Source: Metabacillus endolithicus (lineage in GTDB: Bacteria > Bacillota > Bacilli > Bacillales > Bacillaceae). Taken from it: a DNA stretch of 64,000 nucleotides. Each line of letters begins with the position of its first letter. The stretch's first letter is position 1. The stretch covers positions 3,454,001 to 3,518,000 of the forward strand of contig NZ_CP095550.1 of NCBI RefSeq assembly GCF_023078335.1. The letters run 5' to 3'. Below the pieces are notes generated by a model, which worked only from the letters and a program-made list of their open reading frames with translations, made no database searches and had not been told where the DNA came from. Positions 49,731-61,124 of the stretch are shown piece by piece. The translations under genes were made by a program, and so were the position numbers.

Positions 49731-50480
49731 ATGTTATTTCTTCATGATGTTTGGGTAAATTGGTTTGAAGGTGAAGAGAACGGGTACAACGTCTGTCATT
49801 TTCATGAATGGAGAAAGGATGACAGTGTTGAACTTCTTGATCAGGTTCCCCTATTAAAGGTTAATTCCTTACTTTTTGACTACATAGAAAACAACTTAGC
49901 GGAGTTACCACCTGGTCTACTAAAAGATATTTTCCAAAAGGCTTATATTCGTAAAAATCATGAAAGAATACAGTTGGATTATTGTTTTGTTGTTACAGAT
50001 GGAATTGGTATTCTTGCAGTTGACACAATTGGGTATACAATTCCTATTCGCAAAAGCCGAATCATTCCAAGACAGGAGCAACTAGTATTCGAAATGGTAA
50101 AGGATATTGAGCCTGAAGAGTATTCAATTGAATTGTTAAGTGAAGAAGAAAAAGAATATCATATTTTATCGTTAGCACCTCAACATATGAGAGGGTTAAC
50201 AAGAAAAGAGCGCCAATTAAAGCAATTATTATTTATGGCACTTGATCAGTTACAAGCAACTAAAAATGCCGCAGAGGTAAAGTATTGGTATACTGAATGG
50301 AATCCAACGAAATATGAGGATATTCAGCAACGAGAGTTTGATGAAGTATGGAGACAATTATACGAAGAAACGATACATGGATGGTCTCCAAAGCATATCC
50401 AGTTATGTGAGCGATTAATTAAGGGACAACCTTTCTTTGAGAAGCTTTGGGATATGGAGCATGAATCAAAAGTTAATTAA
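49731..50480 (+). CDS. yjbA: YjbA family protein (DUF3603)
   Basis: 249 residues with the family N-terminus [20 protein letters not shown] and [38 protein letters not shown]. Function unknown, cytoplasmic. The ATG at 49731 follows GAGGGG; the TTG at 49698 has no binding site. It is convergent with trpS and shares a terminator with it. Confidence 0.9.
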   Translation: MLFLHDVWVNWFEGEENGYNVCHFHEWRKDDSVELLDQVPLLKVNSLLFDYIENNLAELPPGLLKDIFQKAYIRKNHERIQLDYCFVVTDGIGILAVDTIGYTIPIRKSRIIPRQEQLVFEMVKDIEPEEYSIELLSEEEKEYHILSLAPQHMRGLTRKERQLKQLLFMALDQLQATKNAAEVKYWYTEWNPTKYEDIQQREFDEVWRQLYEETIHGWSPKHIQLCERLIKGQPFFEKLWDMEHESKVN

Positions 50481-50499
50481 AGTGGACGAGCTACATATA

Positions 50500-50550
50500 A
50501 AAAAACGATGTGAGAATGTAACGAAAACATTTACACATCGTTTTTCTTTT
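50500..50550. terminator. Bidirectional terminator of yjbA and trpS
   Basis: Stem AAAACGATGTG/CACATCGTTTTT with T-rich flanks on both strands, between convergent genes. Confidence 0.85.
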
Positions 50551-50555
50551 ATCCT

Positions 50556-51845
<1,290 letters not shown>

Positions 51846-51846
51846 A

Positions 51847-51875
51847 ATTATAAGGAAAGATTTTCTCCTTTGCAA
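51847..51875 (-). promoter_or_regulatory. SigA promoter of the trpS leader
   Basis: On the minus strand TTGCAA (51875-51870), 17 bp, TATAAT (51852-51847), immediately upstream of the T-box stem I. Confidence 0.75.
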
Positions 51876-51882
51876 ATGGTTT

Positions 51883-52242
51883 CTATAAATAATAAAGGAT
51901 TGTTGCAAGGGTCATAATGACAGTTACTATAATACCACTAATTAAAAAAGGGGAGTGGTTAAATGTGAGCAACTCTGAAACTGGAGTCATTTCTTCTACC
52001 TCTTGCTTTGATAATTCTTTCCCTTTGGATACAAACATTCTTCTAAATCCATATGTTATCCCATCAAAGAATCCCCCTTTAACAGTGAGTGTTAAGAAGG
52101 CAATGAAAAGCAAGCCAGCTCCAAAGAAGAAAGAAATATTAATAAATGAAAGAAGCGTTAATTTTTGGTAAATAAAAAACGATAGTAAGATTGACGAAAT
52201 TAATGACACAATAACAAGCGTAAACGATTTTTTATCGGGCAT
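51883..52242 (-). CDS. DUF3899 family membrane protein
   Basis: 119 residues with three membrane helices (FTLVIVSLISSILLSFFIY, FINISFFFGAGLLFIAFLTL, FLISGIIVTVIMTLATILYY) and a short loop FRRMFVSKGKELSKQEVEEM. DUF3899 proteins are common in Bacillus beside trpS/opp; the role is unknown. ATG at 52242 (MPDKK) after AAAAGAG, or GTG at 52251. It lies just upstream of the trpS promoter and is divergent from oppA. Confidence 0.78.
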   Translation of the reverse strand: MPDKKSFTLVIVSLISSILLSFFIYQKLTLLSFINISFFFGAGLLFIAFLTLTVKGGFFDGITYGFRRMFVSKGKELSKQEVEEMTPVSELLTFNHSPFLISGIIVTVIMTLATILYYL

Positions 52243-52251
52243 GTTCTTCAC

Positions 52252-52644
52252 TCTTTTCTACAATTTCATAACGATTATTATAACAGAAGAAAGGGGGAAG
52301 GGAAAAAGTCGAGAAATTATTATAGTAGACAAAGTATTAGTAGAAATTTTTATGAAAAATGTTAATAGTTAAGTGAAAAAGTTTACATATTCTCCAAAAA
52401 AGTTTGTGAGATTATGTAACCCTTTACAAGTCAACGCGTTAAAGTATTGTTACAAAAAGTGTTAAAAAGATTAAGAAAATTCTTATGAAATACATAGGTA
52501 TATATGCCTATTTTTTATTCGATTTTCTTTACTATTATTGCATTTCTGTAAACTTTATTAAAAAAGTAAATGCACAATTGTTTGAATACTTGTATAATAA
52601 TCTCTGTAAAGCAAACTTGTATTAAAAAAAGGGAGGTCAAATTT
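52252..52644. other. 393-bp control region upstream of oppA
   Basis: Very AT-rich. It contains an inverted repeat ATTGCATTT/AAATGCACAAT (about 52537-52580), a near-palindrome TAGGTATATATGCCTA (52495-52510) and AT-rich sites resembling half CodY boxes (AATTTTTATGAAAAAT near 52347, AGAAAATTCTT near 52476). No certain promoter or gene. Confidence 0.4.
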
Positions 52645-54333
52645 GTGAAAAAGTCGAAATTATTTCTACTTTTAGCATTATCGCTAGTACTTAGCATGTT
52701 CTTAGCAGCATGTAATGGCGGTGGTGACACAACTACTGAGACTGAAGGCGACAAAGATACGGCTGAAGAAACAGTAGCTCAAGAATTAAAGGTATTAGAA
52801 ACATCTGAAATTCCTTCTATGGATAGTGTAATGGCACAAGATGCTGCGAGTTTTACAGCATTAGCTAATACTATGGAAGGTTTATATCGTTTAGATCAAG
52901 AACAAAATGCTGTTCCTGGTATGGCTGATGGTGAGCCGGAAGTTAGTGAAGATGGTCTTGTTTACACAGTAAAATTAAAAGAAGCTAAATGGTCAAACGG
53001 AGATCCTGTTACTGCAGATGACTTCGTATTTGCATGGCAACGTGCGATTGACCCAGCAACTGCTTCTCCTTATGGCCCTTACATGATGGAAGGGAAAATC
53101 AAAGGAGCAAAAGAAATCACTGCTGCGGCAGCTGAGAAAAAAGAATATGATCTTAACACTTTAGGTATTAAAGCAATTGACGAAAAAACTCTTGAAATCA
53201 CTTTAGAAAAACCAGTTCCATATTTTGAATCTTTAATGGCATTTGGTTCTTTCTATCCACAAAACAGAAAGTTTGTTGAGGAGCAAGGCGATAAATATGC
53301 AACTTCTCATGATACTTTACTTTATAATGGTCCATTTGTAATGACAAACTGGGGCGGAACAACTGCTACTGATTGGACAATGGGCAAAAATGCTGAGTAT
53401 TGGGACGCTGAAACAGTTTCTTTAGAAACAATCCAATACAACGTATTAAAAGATCCACAAGCTGCTGCTAACGCTTACGAAACTGGTGAAGCTGATATCA
53501 CTGGTAAATTAGCATCAGATATCGTACCACAATATGAAGGTGACCCTAACCTTGTTAAATGGTTAGAGCCAACAATCTTCTGGATCAAAATGAACCAACA
53601 AAACGAAGCATTAGCAAACGAAAACATTCGTCGTGCGATTGCAACTGCATTTAACAAAGAAGATTTAGCAACAAGCATTTTAAATAACGGTTCTGTACCT
53701 GCAAACTATGCAGTTCCAGCTGGTTTCGTTAATCACCCTGACACTGGTGAAGATTTCCGTGAAGCAAATGGCGATCTTTTAACTTACAATGTTGAAGAAG
53801 CTAAAAAGCTTTGGGAGCAAGGTCTAAAAGAACTTGGTACTGACTCTGTTGAATTAGTATACCTTGGTGGAGACACTGAAACTTCTAAGAAAACAGATGC
53901 TTACATTAAAGATCAATTAGAGAAAAACCTTCCAGGTTTAACTATTGATGTTCAATCTGTTCCATTCAGCGTACGTTTAGACCGTGACGTGAAAATGGAT
54001 TATGATTTACAATTTGCTGGATGGGGTCCAGACTATCAAGATGCGATTTCATTCTCTGATTTATGGATCACTGATGGTGGAAACAACAAAATGGCATATT
54101 CTAACGAGCAATACGACAAATTGTTAGAAGATGCACAATACACTTATGCTACTGAGCCAGCTAAGCGCTTCGAAGCACTTCAACAAGCAGAGAAAATTGT
54201 ACTTGAAGAAGATGCAGCACTTGCACCGGTTTACCAACGTTCATCTAACGTTCTTGTAGCAGATAAAGTAGAAGGCTTCACATATCACTTTATTGGTCCT
54301 GAGTACAGCTATAAGTGGGTTAAAATTAAATAA
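52645..54333 (+). CDS. oppA: Oligopeptide-binding lipoprotein OppA
   Basis: 562-residue lipoprotein: signal sequence with lipobox MFLAAC (Cys near 22), a Gly/Thr/Glu linker, then the type II peptide-binding fold (VYTVKLKEAKWSNGDPVTAD and WAFAWQRAIDP-like DFVFAWQRAIDPATASPYGP). It captures oligopeptides, including signalling peptides for competence and sporulation in Bacillus, and passes them to OppBC. GTG start at 52645 after GGGAGGTC; the upstream ATG at 52570 precedes the binding site. Confidence 0.96.
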   Translation: MKKSKLFLLLALSLVLSMFLAACNGGGDTTTETEGDKDTAEETVAQELKVLETSEIPSMDSVMAQDAASFTALANTMEGLYRLDQEQNAVPGMADGEPEVSEDGLVYTVKLKEAKWSNGDPVTADDFVFAWQRAIDPATASPYGPYMMEGKIKGAKEITAAAAEKKEYDLNTLGIKAIDEKTLEITLEKPVPYFESLMAFGSFYPQNRKFVEEQGDKYATSHDTLLYNGPFVMTNWGGTTATDWTMGKNAEYWDAETVSLETIQYNVLKDPQAAANAYETGEADITGKLASDIVPQYEGDPNLVKWLEPTIFWIKMNQQNEALANENIRRAIATAFNKEDLATSILNNGSVPANYAVPAGFVNHPDTGEDFREANGDLLTYNVEEAKKLWEQGLKELGTDSVELVYLGGDTETSKKTDAYIKDQLEKNLPGLTIDVQSVPFSVRLDRDVKMDYDLQFAGWGPDYQDAISFSDLWITDGGNNKMAYSNEQYDKLLEDAQYTYATEPAKRFEALQQAEKIVLEEDAALAPVYQRSSNVLVADKVEGFTYHFIGPEYSYKWVKIK

Positions 54334-54442
54334 TTTTATCCAGTATACTATACTTCTTTCTTAATGGGTGAAAATACCACTGGGAAGTCGGTGTCTTATA
54401 GTTTACGAAAAGGCCTAAAGTCGGTATAATTTAACGGGTTGA

Positions 54443-54474
54443 AGAGAGTATAGGGGATATACTCTCTTTTTCCC
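54443..54474 (+). terminator. Terminator/attenuator between oppA and oppB
   Basis: Perfect ten-base-pair stem AGAGAGTATA/TATACTCTCT with loop GGGGA, then TTTTCCCT. It would lower expression of oppBCDF relative to oppA, or protect the oppA message. Confidence 0.85.
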
Positions 54475-54531
54475 TGTATAAGAATTGTCGAAAAATGTTG
54501 AAAATTAAGTTTTCTTAGGAGGTGCTTATTG

Positions 54532-55460
54532 ATGGTTAAGTATATTTCCCAGCGTGTATTTTATATGCTCGTTACCCTGATTTTAATTGCCACATTTACT
54601 TTTTTCCTCATGAAATTAATCCCTGGTACTCCCTTTACTAATGCAGGTAAGTTATCAGAAGCACAGTTAACAATCATGAAAGACAAGTATGGATTGGATG
54701 AGCCTGTGCCGGTACAGTACTTAACGTATATGGCAAATTTAGCAAAAGGTGATTTAGGTGTTTCTTTCCAATTCAATAATGCCAGTGTTACAGATATTTT
54801 AATGGATCGTATTGGGCCTTCTGCTTTACTAGGTTTCCAGGCAATGGTATTTGGAACGATTATTGGTATTATTCTTGGAGTAATTGGGGCACTCCGCCAA
54901 AATACATGGGTTGATTATAGCGCTACATTTATAGCCGTTATAGGTAAATCAATTCCTTCATTCGTATTTGCCGGTTTACTTCAATATTATATTGGAGTTC
55001 AATTAGGATGGTTTCCTGTAGCTTTCTGGCGTGGACCGGAATATACAGTTCTACCTACAATTGCGTTATCCATGTTCCCGATTTCAATTGCTGCTCGTTT
55101 CATGAGAACAGAAATGATTGAGGTTTTAGGTTCTGATTATATTACGCTTGCTAAAGCAAAAGGAGCTTCCGCTTTCGAAGTTGCCTTTAAACATGGATTA
55201 CGTAATGCGTTAATTCCTGTTATTACAGTATTAGGCCATTAACAGTAAGTTTAATGACAGGATCATTAGTAATTGAACAGATCTTTGGTATTCCTGGATT
55301 AGGGGAACAATTTGTTAAATCAGTTAACGTTAATGACTACCCAGTTATTATGGGAACAACCATATTATTTGCTGCATTGTTTATTGTCGTTATCTTAGTT
55401 GTTGACTTATTGTACGGTCTAATTGATCCACGAATTCGTTTAGCGGGAGGTAAGAAGTAA
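54532..55460 (+). pseudogene. oppB: Oligopeptide permease OppB, frame broken once
   Basis: Membrane subunit of the Opp ABC transporter with six helices; N-terminal KYISQRVFYMLVTLILIATF and LMKLIPGTPF, EAA-type loop GASAFEVAFKHGLRNALIPV. The frame shifts at 55233: restoring one C (GGCCCATTA) gives LGPLTVSLMTGSLVIEQIFG and 309 residues. ATG at 54532 after TAGGAGG. Overlaps oppC by one base. Confidence 0.95.
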
Positions 55461-56491
55461 TGTCACAGCATGAAAAAGAAATTTCAAAAGAATTGTTTCA
55501 ACCCGCTAATATTGATGCTTCAGCTAGTGAAGAAATTTCAAAGCCCAGTCTAACTTATTGGCAGGATGCATGGTTACGTGTTAGAAAAAATACTGCCGCT
55601 ATTATAAGCTTGGTTGTACTTATCTTGTTAACCATTCTTTCATTAGTTGGACCTTTCTTAAATGATTATGATTACAGTACTCAAACTGCAACACATGCAA
55701 ACTTACCACCAAGGGTACAAGGCCTAGAAGATATTAGCTGGCTTCCTTTTGATGGTACACTTACAAAAAAGAATGGCGAAGAATACAACGCATATGAATT
55801 AAAAAATGCAACAGAAGAATATTATTGGTTTGGTACAGATAGCCTTGGGCGTGATATTTTTACACGTGTTTGGAAGGGTACCCAAGTATCATTATATATT
55901 GCTGTATTAGCTGCAGTGATTGATATGATTATCGGTGTTGCTTATGGTGCCATTTCGGGTTACTTTGGCGGCAAAGTTGATACTGTTATGCAACGTATAA
56001 TTGAGATTTTAGTAGGTATTCCGAACCTCGTTGTTGTTATTTTGATGATCATAGTGCTCGAACCTGGTATAGTATCGATTACAATTGCCTTGACCATTAC
56101 AGGTTGGGTAGGTATGGCAAGGGTTGTTCGTGGTCAAGTTCTTAAGTTTAAAAATCAAGAGTTCGTCCTAGCATCACGTACATTAGGTGCCGGTCATTCA
56201 AAAATTATTTTAAAACATTTACTTCCTAACTTAGTGGGAGTCATTATTATCAATACAATGTTTACGATTCCAAGTGCAATCTTTTTTGAAGCATTCTTAA
56301 GCTTTATTGGATTAGGATTACAAGATCCTTTAGCATCTTTAGGAACATTAATTGATTCTGGTTTTAGAACATTACGTTTATATCCTTATCAAATGTTGTT
56401 CCCAGCAATTGTAATCAGTTTAATTATGGTATGTTTCAACATGATTGCTGATGGACTACGTGATGCATTAGATCCAAAAATGCGCGACTAA
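55460..56491 (+). CDS. oppC: Oligopeptide permease OppC
   Basis: 343 residues, second membrane subunit of Opp. Cytoplasmic N-terminus, first helix near 50-70, a long external loop (about 72-130), then five helices with the EAA loop ASRTLGAGHSKIILKHLLPN. Ends GLRDALDPKMRD as usual. The ATG shares one base with the oppB stop codon (TAATG). Confidence 0.95.
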   Translation: MSQHEKEISKELFQPANIDASASEEISKPSLTYWQDAWLRVRKNTAAIISLVVLILLTILSLVGPFLNDYDYSTQTATHANLPPRVQGLEDISWLPFDGTLTKKNGEEYNAYELKNATEEYYWFGTDSLGRDIFTRVWKGTQVSLYIAVLAAVIDMIIGVAYGAISGYFGGKVDTVMQRIIEILVGIPNLVVVILMIIVLEPGIVSITIALTITGWVGMARVVRGQVLKFKNQEFVLASRTLGAGHSKIILKHLLPNLVGVIIINTMFTIPSAIFFEAFLSFIGLGLQDPLASLGTLIDSGFRTLRLYPYQMLFPAIVISLIMVCFNMIADGLRDALDPKMRD

Positions 56492-56509
56492 AAGGTAGGT
56501 GAATAGTTC

Positions 56510-57553
56510 ATGGAAAAAATATTAGAAGTAAAGGATCTACACATTTCCTTCCACACATTTGGAGGAGAGGTTCAGGCGATTCGAGGGGTAAACTTTGACC
56601 TATTCAAAGGGGAAACTCTTGCAATCGTTGGTGAATCCGGATCAGGAAAATCAGTTACAACAAAATCAATTATGCGCCTTTTACCTGAATCTAATTCAGA
56701 AATTAAAAAAGGTGAAATTTTATTTGATGGAAAAGATTTAGCAAAGCTTCCTAATAAAGCAATGCAAAAAATTCGCGGTAAAGATATTTCAATGATCTTT
56801 CAAGATCCAATGACATCGTTAAACCCAACGATGAAGGTTGGAAAACAAATTGTGGAGCCTATTACAAAGCATCAAAACTTAAGTAAATCCGCTGCAAGAG
56901 AACGTGCAATCGATTTATTACGTTTAGTAGGAATTCCGCAACCAGAAGAGCGTTTCAATCAATATCCTCACCAATTTTCAGGTGGTATGAGACAAAGGGT
57001 AGTAATTGCAATTGCTCTAGCTTGTAATCCAAAGGTTTTGATTGCCGATGAGCCTACAACTGCTCTAGATGTTACAATTCAAGCTCAAATACTTGAATTA
57101 ATGAAGGACCTTCAAAAGAAAATTGATACGTCCATTGTTTTCATCACTCATGACCTTGGTGTAGTAGCAAATGTTGCTGACCGAGTGGCTGTTATGTATG
57201 GAGGAAAAATTGTGGAGATTGGAACAGTGGATGAAGTATTTTATAATCCACAGCATCCATACACATGGGGACTTATCAGTTCAATGCCAAGTCTGGATTC
57301 AGAAGACGCAGAATTATATGCAATCCCAGGTACACCACCTGACCTTTTAAACCCACCTTTAGGTGATGCATTTGCTGCTCGTAATGAATATGCTATGCAA
57401 ATTGATTTAGAACAACAGCCACCGATGTATCAAGTATCACCTACACATTACGCTGCAACATGGTTGTTGCACCCAGATGCGCCTAAAGTTGAACCGCCTA
57501 TAGCTGTTCAACGCCGTAGACGTCAGTTCCCTGGAAACAAGGAGGGAAAATAA
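56510..57553 (+). CDS. oppD: Oligopeptide transport ATP-binding protein OppD
   Basis: 347-residue ABC ATPase: Walker [10 protein letters not shown]-loop [10 protein letters not shown], signature FSGGMRQR, Walker [14 protein letters not shown]-loop ITHD. The C-terminal oligopeptide extension ([33 protein letters not shown]) is present, but the usual Cys residues of that region are absent (ARNEYAM where CRCEYAM-like runs are common). Confidence 0.95.
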   Translation: MEKILEVKDLHISFHTFGGEVQAIRGVNFDLFKGETLAIVGESGSGKSVTTKSIMRLLPESNSEIKKGEILFDGKDLAKLPNKAMQKIRGKDISMIFQDPMTSLNPTMKVGKQIVEPITKHQNLSKSAARERAIDLLRLVGIPQPEERFNQYPHQFSGGMRQRVVIAIALACNPKVLIADEPTTALDVTIQAQILELMKDLQKKIDTSIVFITHDLGVVANVADRVAVMYGGKIVEIGTVDEVFYNPQHPYTWGLISSMPSLDSEDAELYAIPGTPPDLLNPPLGDAFAARNEYAMQIDLEQQPPMYQVSPTHYAATWLLHPDAPKVEPPIAVQRRRRQFPGNKEGK

Positions 57554-58495
57554 ATGGCAGAAAAGAAATTACTTGAAATTAAAAATTTGAAGCAGTATTT
57601 CAATGTTGGCAAGCCGAATGAAGTTAAGGCTGTTGATAATATTTCATTTGATATTTATAAAGGAGAAACACTCGGTCTTGTAGGGGAATCCGGTTGTGGA
57701 AAATCTACAACAGGTCGTACAATTATTCGATTGTACGATGCGACTGGTGGAGAGGTTCTTTATGATGGCGTCAACGTTCATGGAAACAAATCAAAAGAAG
57801 AATTAAAAGCTTTTAACCGTAAAATGCAGATGATTTTCCAAGATCCATATGCATCATTAAATCCACGTATGAAAGTTTCTGATGTTATTGCTGAAGGAAT
57901 TGACATTCATGGTCTTGCTAAAACGAAAAAAGAGCGTATTGATAAGGTGTATGAGCTTTTAGAAACGGTTGGTCTAAATCGTGAGCATGCTAACCGTTAT
58001 CCACATGAATTCAGTGGTGGACAACGTCAACGTATCGGAATTGCTCGTGCTTTAGCAGTTGATCCTGATTTTATCATTGCTGATGAGCCGATCTCTGCTT
58101 TGGATGTATCTATTCAAGCTCAGGTTGTAAACTTAATGAAGAAGCTTCAAAAAGACAAAGGATTAACTTACTTATTTATTGCCCATGACTTATCAATGGT
58201 TAAATATATAAGTGATCGTATTGGAGTTATGTACTTCGGTAGACTAGTTGAGCTAGCAACAGCTGAGGAGCTATATAATAACCCAATTCATCCTTACACA
58301 CAGTCTCTATTATCAGCAATCCCATTACCGGATCCTGATTATGAACGCACTCGTGTGAGAAAAACCTATGACCCAAGTCAGCACAATTATAAACCTGACG
58401 AAGAAGTTGAATTCAGAGAAGTAAAACCAGGACACTTTGTTATGTGTTCACAAGCTGAATTTGATAAATATCAAAAAGAAAATGGTAATAAATAA
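57554..58495 (+). CDS. oppF: Oligopeptide transport ATP-binding protein OppF
   Basis: 313-residue ABC ATPase, partner of OppD: Walker [21 protein letters not shown], signature FSGGQRQR, Walker [14 protein letters not shown]-loop IAHD, and the C-terminal [16 protein letters not shown]. Its ATG follows the oppD stop directly. Last gene of the operon; a strong terminator follows. Confidence 0.95.
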   Translation: MAEKKLLEIKNLKQYFNVGKPNEVKAVDNISFDIYKGETLGLVGESGCGKSTTGRTIIRLYDATGGEVLYDGVNVHGNKSKEELKAFNRKMQMIFQDPYASLNPRMKVSDVIAEGIDIHGLAKTKKERIDKVYELLETVGLNREHANRYPHEFSGGQRQRIGIARALAVDPDFIIADEPISALDVSIQAQVVNLMKKLQKDKGLTYLFIAHDLSMVKYISDRIGVMYFGRLVELATAEELYNNPIHPYTQSLLSAIPLPDPDYERTRVRKTYDPSQHNYKPDEEVEFREVKPGHFVMCSQAEFDKYQKENGNK

Positions 58496-58552
58496 TAATA
58501 TCAAGTGACTGCCTAGATAGGTTATGTTATTTAGCACAATCAATTTAATATG

Positions 58553-58597
58553 AAAAGACCATCAAATTGTTGACTGATTTGATGGTCTTTTTTTGTT
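58553..58597 (+). terminator. Terminator of the opp operon
   Basis: Stem AAAGACCATCAAAT/ATTTGATGGTCTTT with a nine-base loop and a long T run. Confidence 0.95.
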
Positions 58598-58650
58598 TGT
58601 ATTTAAAAAATTCCTATTCTTTTTAAGATATCTAAAATTAACCAACCCCA

Positions 58651-58731
58651 AGACCTGCTGTAAAGGGCCTTCCCTTAATCGAATCTCTTTGTATTGCATA
58701 CACTAACTGAGAGCTGAAAAAGGTCAGGTCT
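58651..58731 (+). ncRNA. Possible structured leader upstream of yjbC
   Basis: An outer stem AGACCTG/CAGGTCT (58651-58657 with 58725-58731) encloses a hairpin AAGGG, CCTT, CCCTT (58664-58677) and a weaker one with CTC/GAG. The segment is GC-richer than its surroundings and is followed by TTTTATTT. It could be a leader of yjbC or a small RNA. It matches no riboswitch class I know. Confidence 0.4.
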
Positions 58732-58813
58732 CTTTTATTTACATGTTTAATAAAAAAAAGAAGGGTATAGATAATTATGGGAGAATTTATTAAATGGTGA
58801 TAGGAGCAGAAAA

Positions 58814-59388
58814 ATGAACTGGTATGAAAAGTTAAATCAGTATTTTCCCATCGAAGAGATGAAGTCTAAAGATCACATTGAGGCCTTACTAGATGAAAAA
58901 GGTGACATTTACCATAAAGATGAAGGAAAAAAGCATGTCCTGATGTATGCTGAGCTTGATGATTTTATCTTCATTGACTACCTATTTGTATCAAAGGATG
59001 CAAGGGGAGAAGGCTTAGGCAGCAAACTAATTGATAAATTAAAGAAAAAAACAAACCAATTATCCTCGAAGTTGAACCAGTGAATTATGAAGATACCGAT
59101 ACAGCAAAAAGACTAAAGTTTTATCAAAGACAAGGGTTTAAACATGCTAATACAATCGGATATGAAAGAAGATCTCTTGCAACAAATGAGGTAAACAAAT
59201 TAGAAATTCTTTACTGGGCTCCAAATGATGAATCAGAAGAAACAATCTTTCAGGCAATGCAAAAAACATATAAACTAATTCATACTTTTAAAGATAAAGA
59301 ATTATATGGTGAATCTTATCAACCTGTTCATGAAGTATTATCGATGGATGAGGAAAATAAACATAACATTTTCGATGAGTTAAGTTAA
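58814..59388 (+). pseudogene. yjbC: GNAT acetyltransferase-like protein YjbC, frame broken once
   Basis: 191 residues after correction. GNAT outline: ELDDFIFIDYLFVSKDARGE, the acetyl-CoA loop RGEGLGSKLIDKLK, and AKRLKFYQRQGFKHANTIGY. The frame shifts at 59048-59054: the A run should have one more A (TNQLSSKLNQ-stop becomes NKPIILEVEPVNYED). Stress-linked in B. subtilis, where it lies just before spx. ATG at 58814 after AGGAG. Confidence 0.88.
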
Positions 59389-59637
59389 TTGAGAATGAGT
59401 TTACTGACTTATATGGATGGATATAATTACAACTTATCCATTATAAGTCACTACATATCAAGAGTTTTCCTAGTTCTTTAAAGGATTGTAATTGTTTTGT
59501 CATACTTTTAACGTAATATCTATATCCATACTTACTTTTTTATAGTATAATCAATTTAGTAATTCTTATTTAAAGTAATTTTAATTATATAGACGTTTTA
59601 GTTTTAACTCATTCTATATTTAGAGGAGTGAATGTTC
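59389..59637 (+). promoter_or_regulatory. spx upstream region
   Basis: 249 bp. A long imperfect hairpin GACTTATA...TATAAGTC (about 59408-59453) follows yjbC. A perfect TATAAT at 59546-59551 has a weak -35 (TATCCA) 17 bp upstream. In B. subtilis spx has several promoters; the sites of their regulators cannot be assigned here. Confidence 0.45.
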
Positions 59638-60033
59638 ATGGTTACATTGTATACATCACCAAGTTGTACTTCATGTAGAAAAGCAAAAGCATGGTTAGAA
59701 GAGCACGAAATTGCATATGTTGAAAGAAATATTTTTTCTGAGCCTTTAAGCATTCAAGAAATTAAAGAAATTTTAAGAATGACAGAGGATGGAACGGATG
59801 AGATTATTTCTACTCGTTCTAAAATCTTTCAAAAGCTAAATATCAACTTAGAAACTATGCCTTTACAAGATTTATATAATTTAATTCAAGAAAATCCAGG
59901 ACTTCTTCGCCGTCCGATTATAATCGATGAGAAGAGATTACAAGTTGGATATAATGAAGATGAAATCCGTCGTTTTCTTCCACGCCGTGTTCGCACATAT
60001 CAACTACAAGAAGCACAGCGCTTAGTTAATTAA
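59638..60033 (+). CDS. spx: Redox-sensing global regulator Spx
   Basis: 131-residue ArsC-fold protein that binds the RNA polymerase alpha subunit and reprograms transcription on disulfide stress. The redox CxxC is present (SPSCTSC, Cys 10 and 13) and the C-terminal tail [10 protein letters not shown], contacted by ClpXP with YjbH, is intact. I use the ATG at 59638, nine bases after AGAGGAG; the ATG at 59632 is too close to it. Ends at a strong terminator. Confidence 0.97.
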   Translation: MVTLYTSPSCTSCRKAKAWLEEHEIAYVERNIFSEPLSIQEIKEILRMTEDGTDEIISTRSKIFQKLNINLETMPLQDLYNLIQENPGLLRRPIIIDEKRLQVGYNEDEIRRFLPRRVRTYQLQEAQRLVN

Positions 60034-60045
60034 ATATGAAAACTG

Positions 60046-60078
60046 AAGAGGCAAATCATTTGCCTCTTTGTTTGTTAT
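60046..60078. terminator. Terminator of spx
   Basis: Stem AAGAGGCAAAT/ATTTGCCTCTTT with a one-base loop; T-rich GTTTGTT follows. Lies between convergent genes. Confidence 0.85.
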
Positions 60079-60096
60079 ATTTTTTAGTGAGCTTTG

Positions 60097-60777
60097 TTAA
60101 TCCCTGCGAGCAGTCTGAAAGTTGATCATTTGGTGGTACAGAACACCTGCTAATATAATAAATGAGGCTGTAATATAAGGTATGCTCATTTCAAGCATTG
60201 GGTGTGAATAGAAGATTCCCTGTAGTTTAGGTTCTTCTACAATCATTTTCCCTGAAGTAAAGGCAAGCAGACCGCCACCAATATAAACAAGGAATGGATA
60301 CTTTGTTAATAGGACGAGGATTATTTTACTTCCCCAAATAATAATAGGTATTGAAATGAATAACCCCATTGCTACTAGTAACATATGACCCTGTGCTGCT
60401 CCAGCAACTGCTAAAACATTATCAAATCCCATTAATAAATCAGCAATGACGATTGTTTTGATGGCTCTCCATAGTGATGGATGACTTTTTATTTTGCTTG
60501 TGTCATCTTCCTTGCCTGCAATCAAGTTGTAGGCAATATAAAGTAGGAAAACTCCGCCAACCAATTGTAAAAAAGGTATTTTCAACAAATAAACAGCTAT
60601 TAAAGTAATGAAAATCCGAAATACAATCGCGAGCATGGTTCCTAATATGATTGCTTTATTTCGTTGCAAAACGGGTAAATTACGACAGGCTAAAGCAATG
60701 ACTACAGCGTTGTCAGCACCAAGTACTAGATCGATGCCTATGATCATGAGAAGTGATAAAAGAAAATCTTGTTCCAT
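60097..60777 (-). CDS. yjbE: TerC family membrane protein (YjbE)
   Basis: 226 residues with seven membrane helices and the TerC acidic motifs GIDLVLGADNAVVIALA and DLLMGFDNVLAVAGAA, whose Asp residues suit metal binding. Bacillus TerC proteins such as YkoY and YceF/MeeF have been tied to manganese supply to secreted proteins. ATG at 60777, eight bases after GAGGG. I looked for a yybP-ykoY manganese riboswitch upstream and saw none. Confidence 0.9.
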   Translation of the reverse strand: MEQDFLLSLLMIIGIDLVLGADNAVVIALACRNLPVLQRNKAIILGTMLAIVFRIFITLIAVYLLKIPFLQLVGGVFLLYIAYNLIAGKEDDTSKIKSHPSLWRAIKTIVIADLLMGFDNVLAVAGAAQGHMLLVAMGLFISIPIIIWGSKIILVLLTKYPFLVYIGGGLLAFTSGKMIVEEPKLQGIFYSHPMLEMSIPYITASFIILAGVLYHQMINFQTARRD

Positions 60778-60859
60778 AGTTAATACCCTCTTTTTTTGGC
60801 TTATTGACTGCTCGTACAATTATATGAAAACATTCATAAGATATGCTTGTAGAATCATA

Positions 60860-61124
60860 TAGGTAAAATAACTGTTTTTGTAAATTCGGAGTTTTTTTAT
60901 TTCATTTAAGTACTTTTTATCATAAAATAGGAGTACAAGATTCTTTCATAATTGAAGGTTCTAAAGCACTAGTGTGAAGATTTTCTAGCTTTTTTTGGAG
61001 GATATTTACACTTTCCCTTTACCCACGGTTAAATAGTTGAAAATTTGGGTAAAGTGTAGTAAAGTACAACTACCCTGAGGGGGGTTGTCCCTTCAACATC
61101 TTATATAGAAGGGAAGGTTGAGTA
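60860..61124 (+). promoter_or_regulatory. mecA promoter and hairpin leader
   Basis: TTGAAA (61037-61042), 17 bp, TAAAGT (61060-61065) is a plausible promoter. An 8-bp inverted repeat CTTTACCC/GGGTAAAG flanks it. Downstream, CCCTTC (61089-61094) can pair with GAAGGG (61108-61113), covering the 5' part of the ribosome binding site. The 200 bp before this hold nothing else visible. Confidence 0.5.

Noticed and set aside
60778..60960. yybP-ykoY manganese riboswitch upstream of the TerC gene
   Set aside because: None of the conserved loop sequences of that class are visible.
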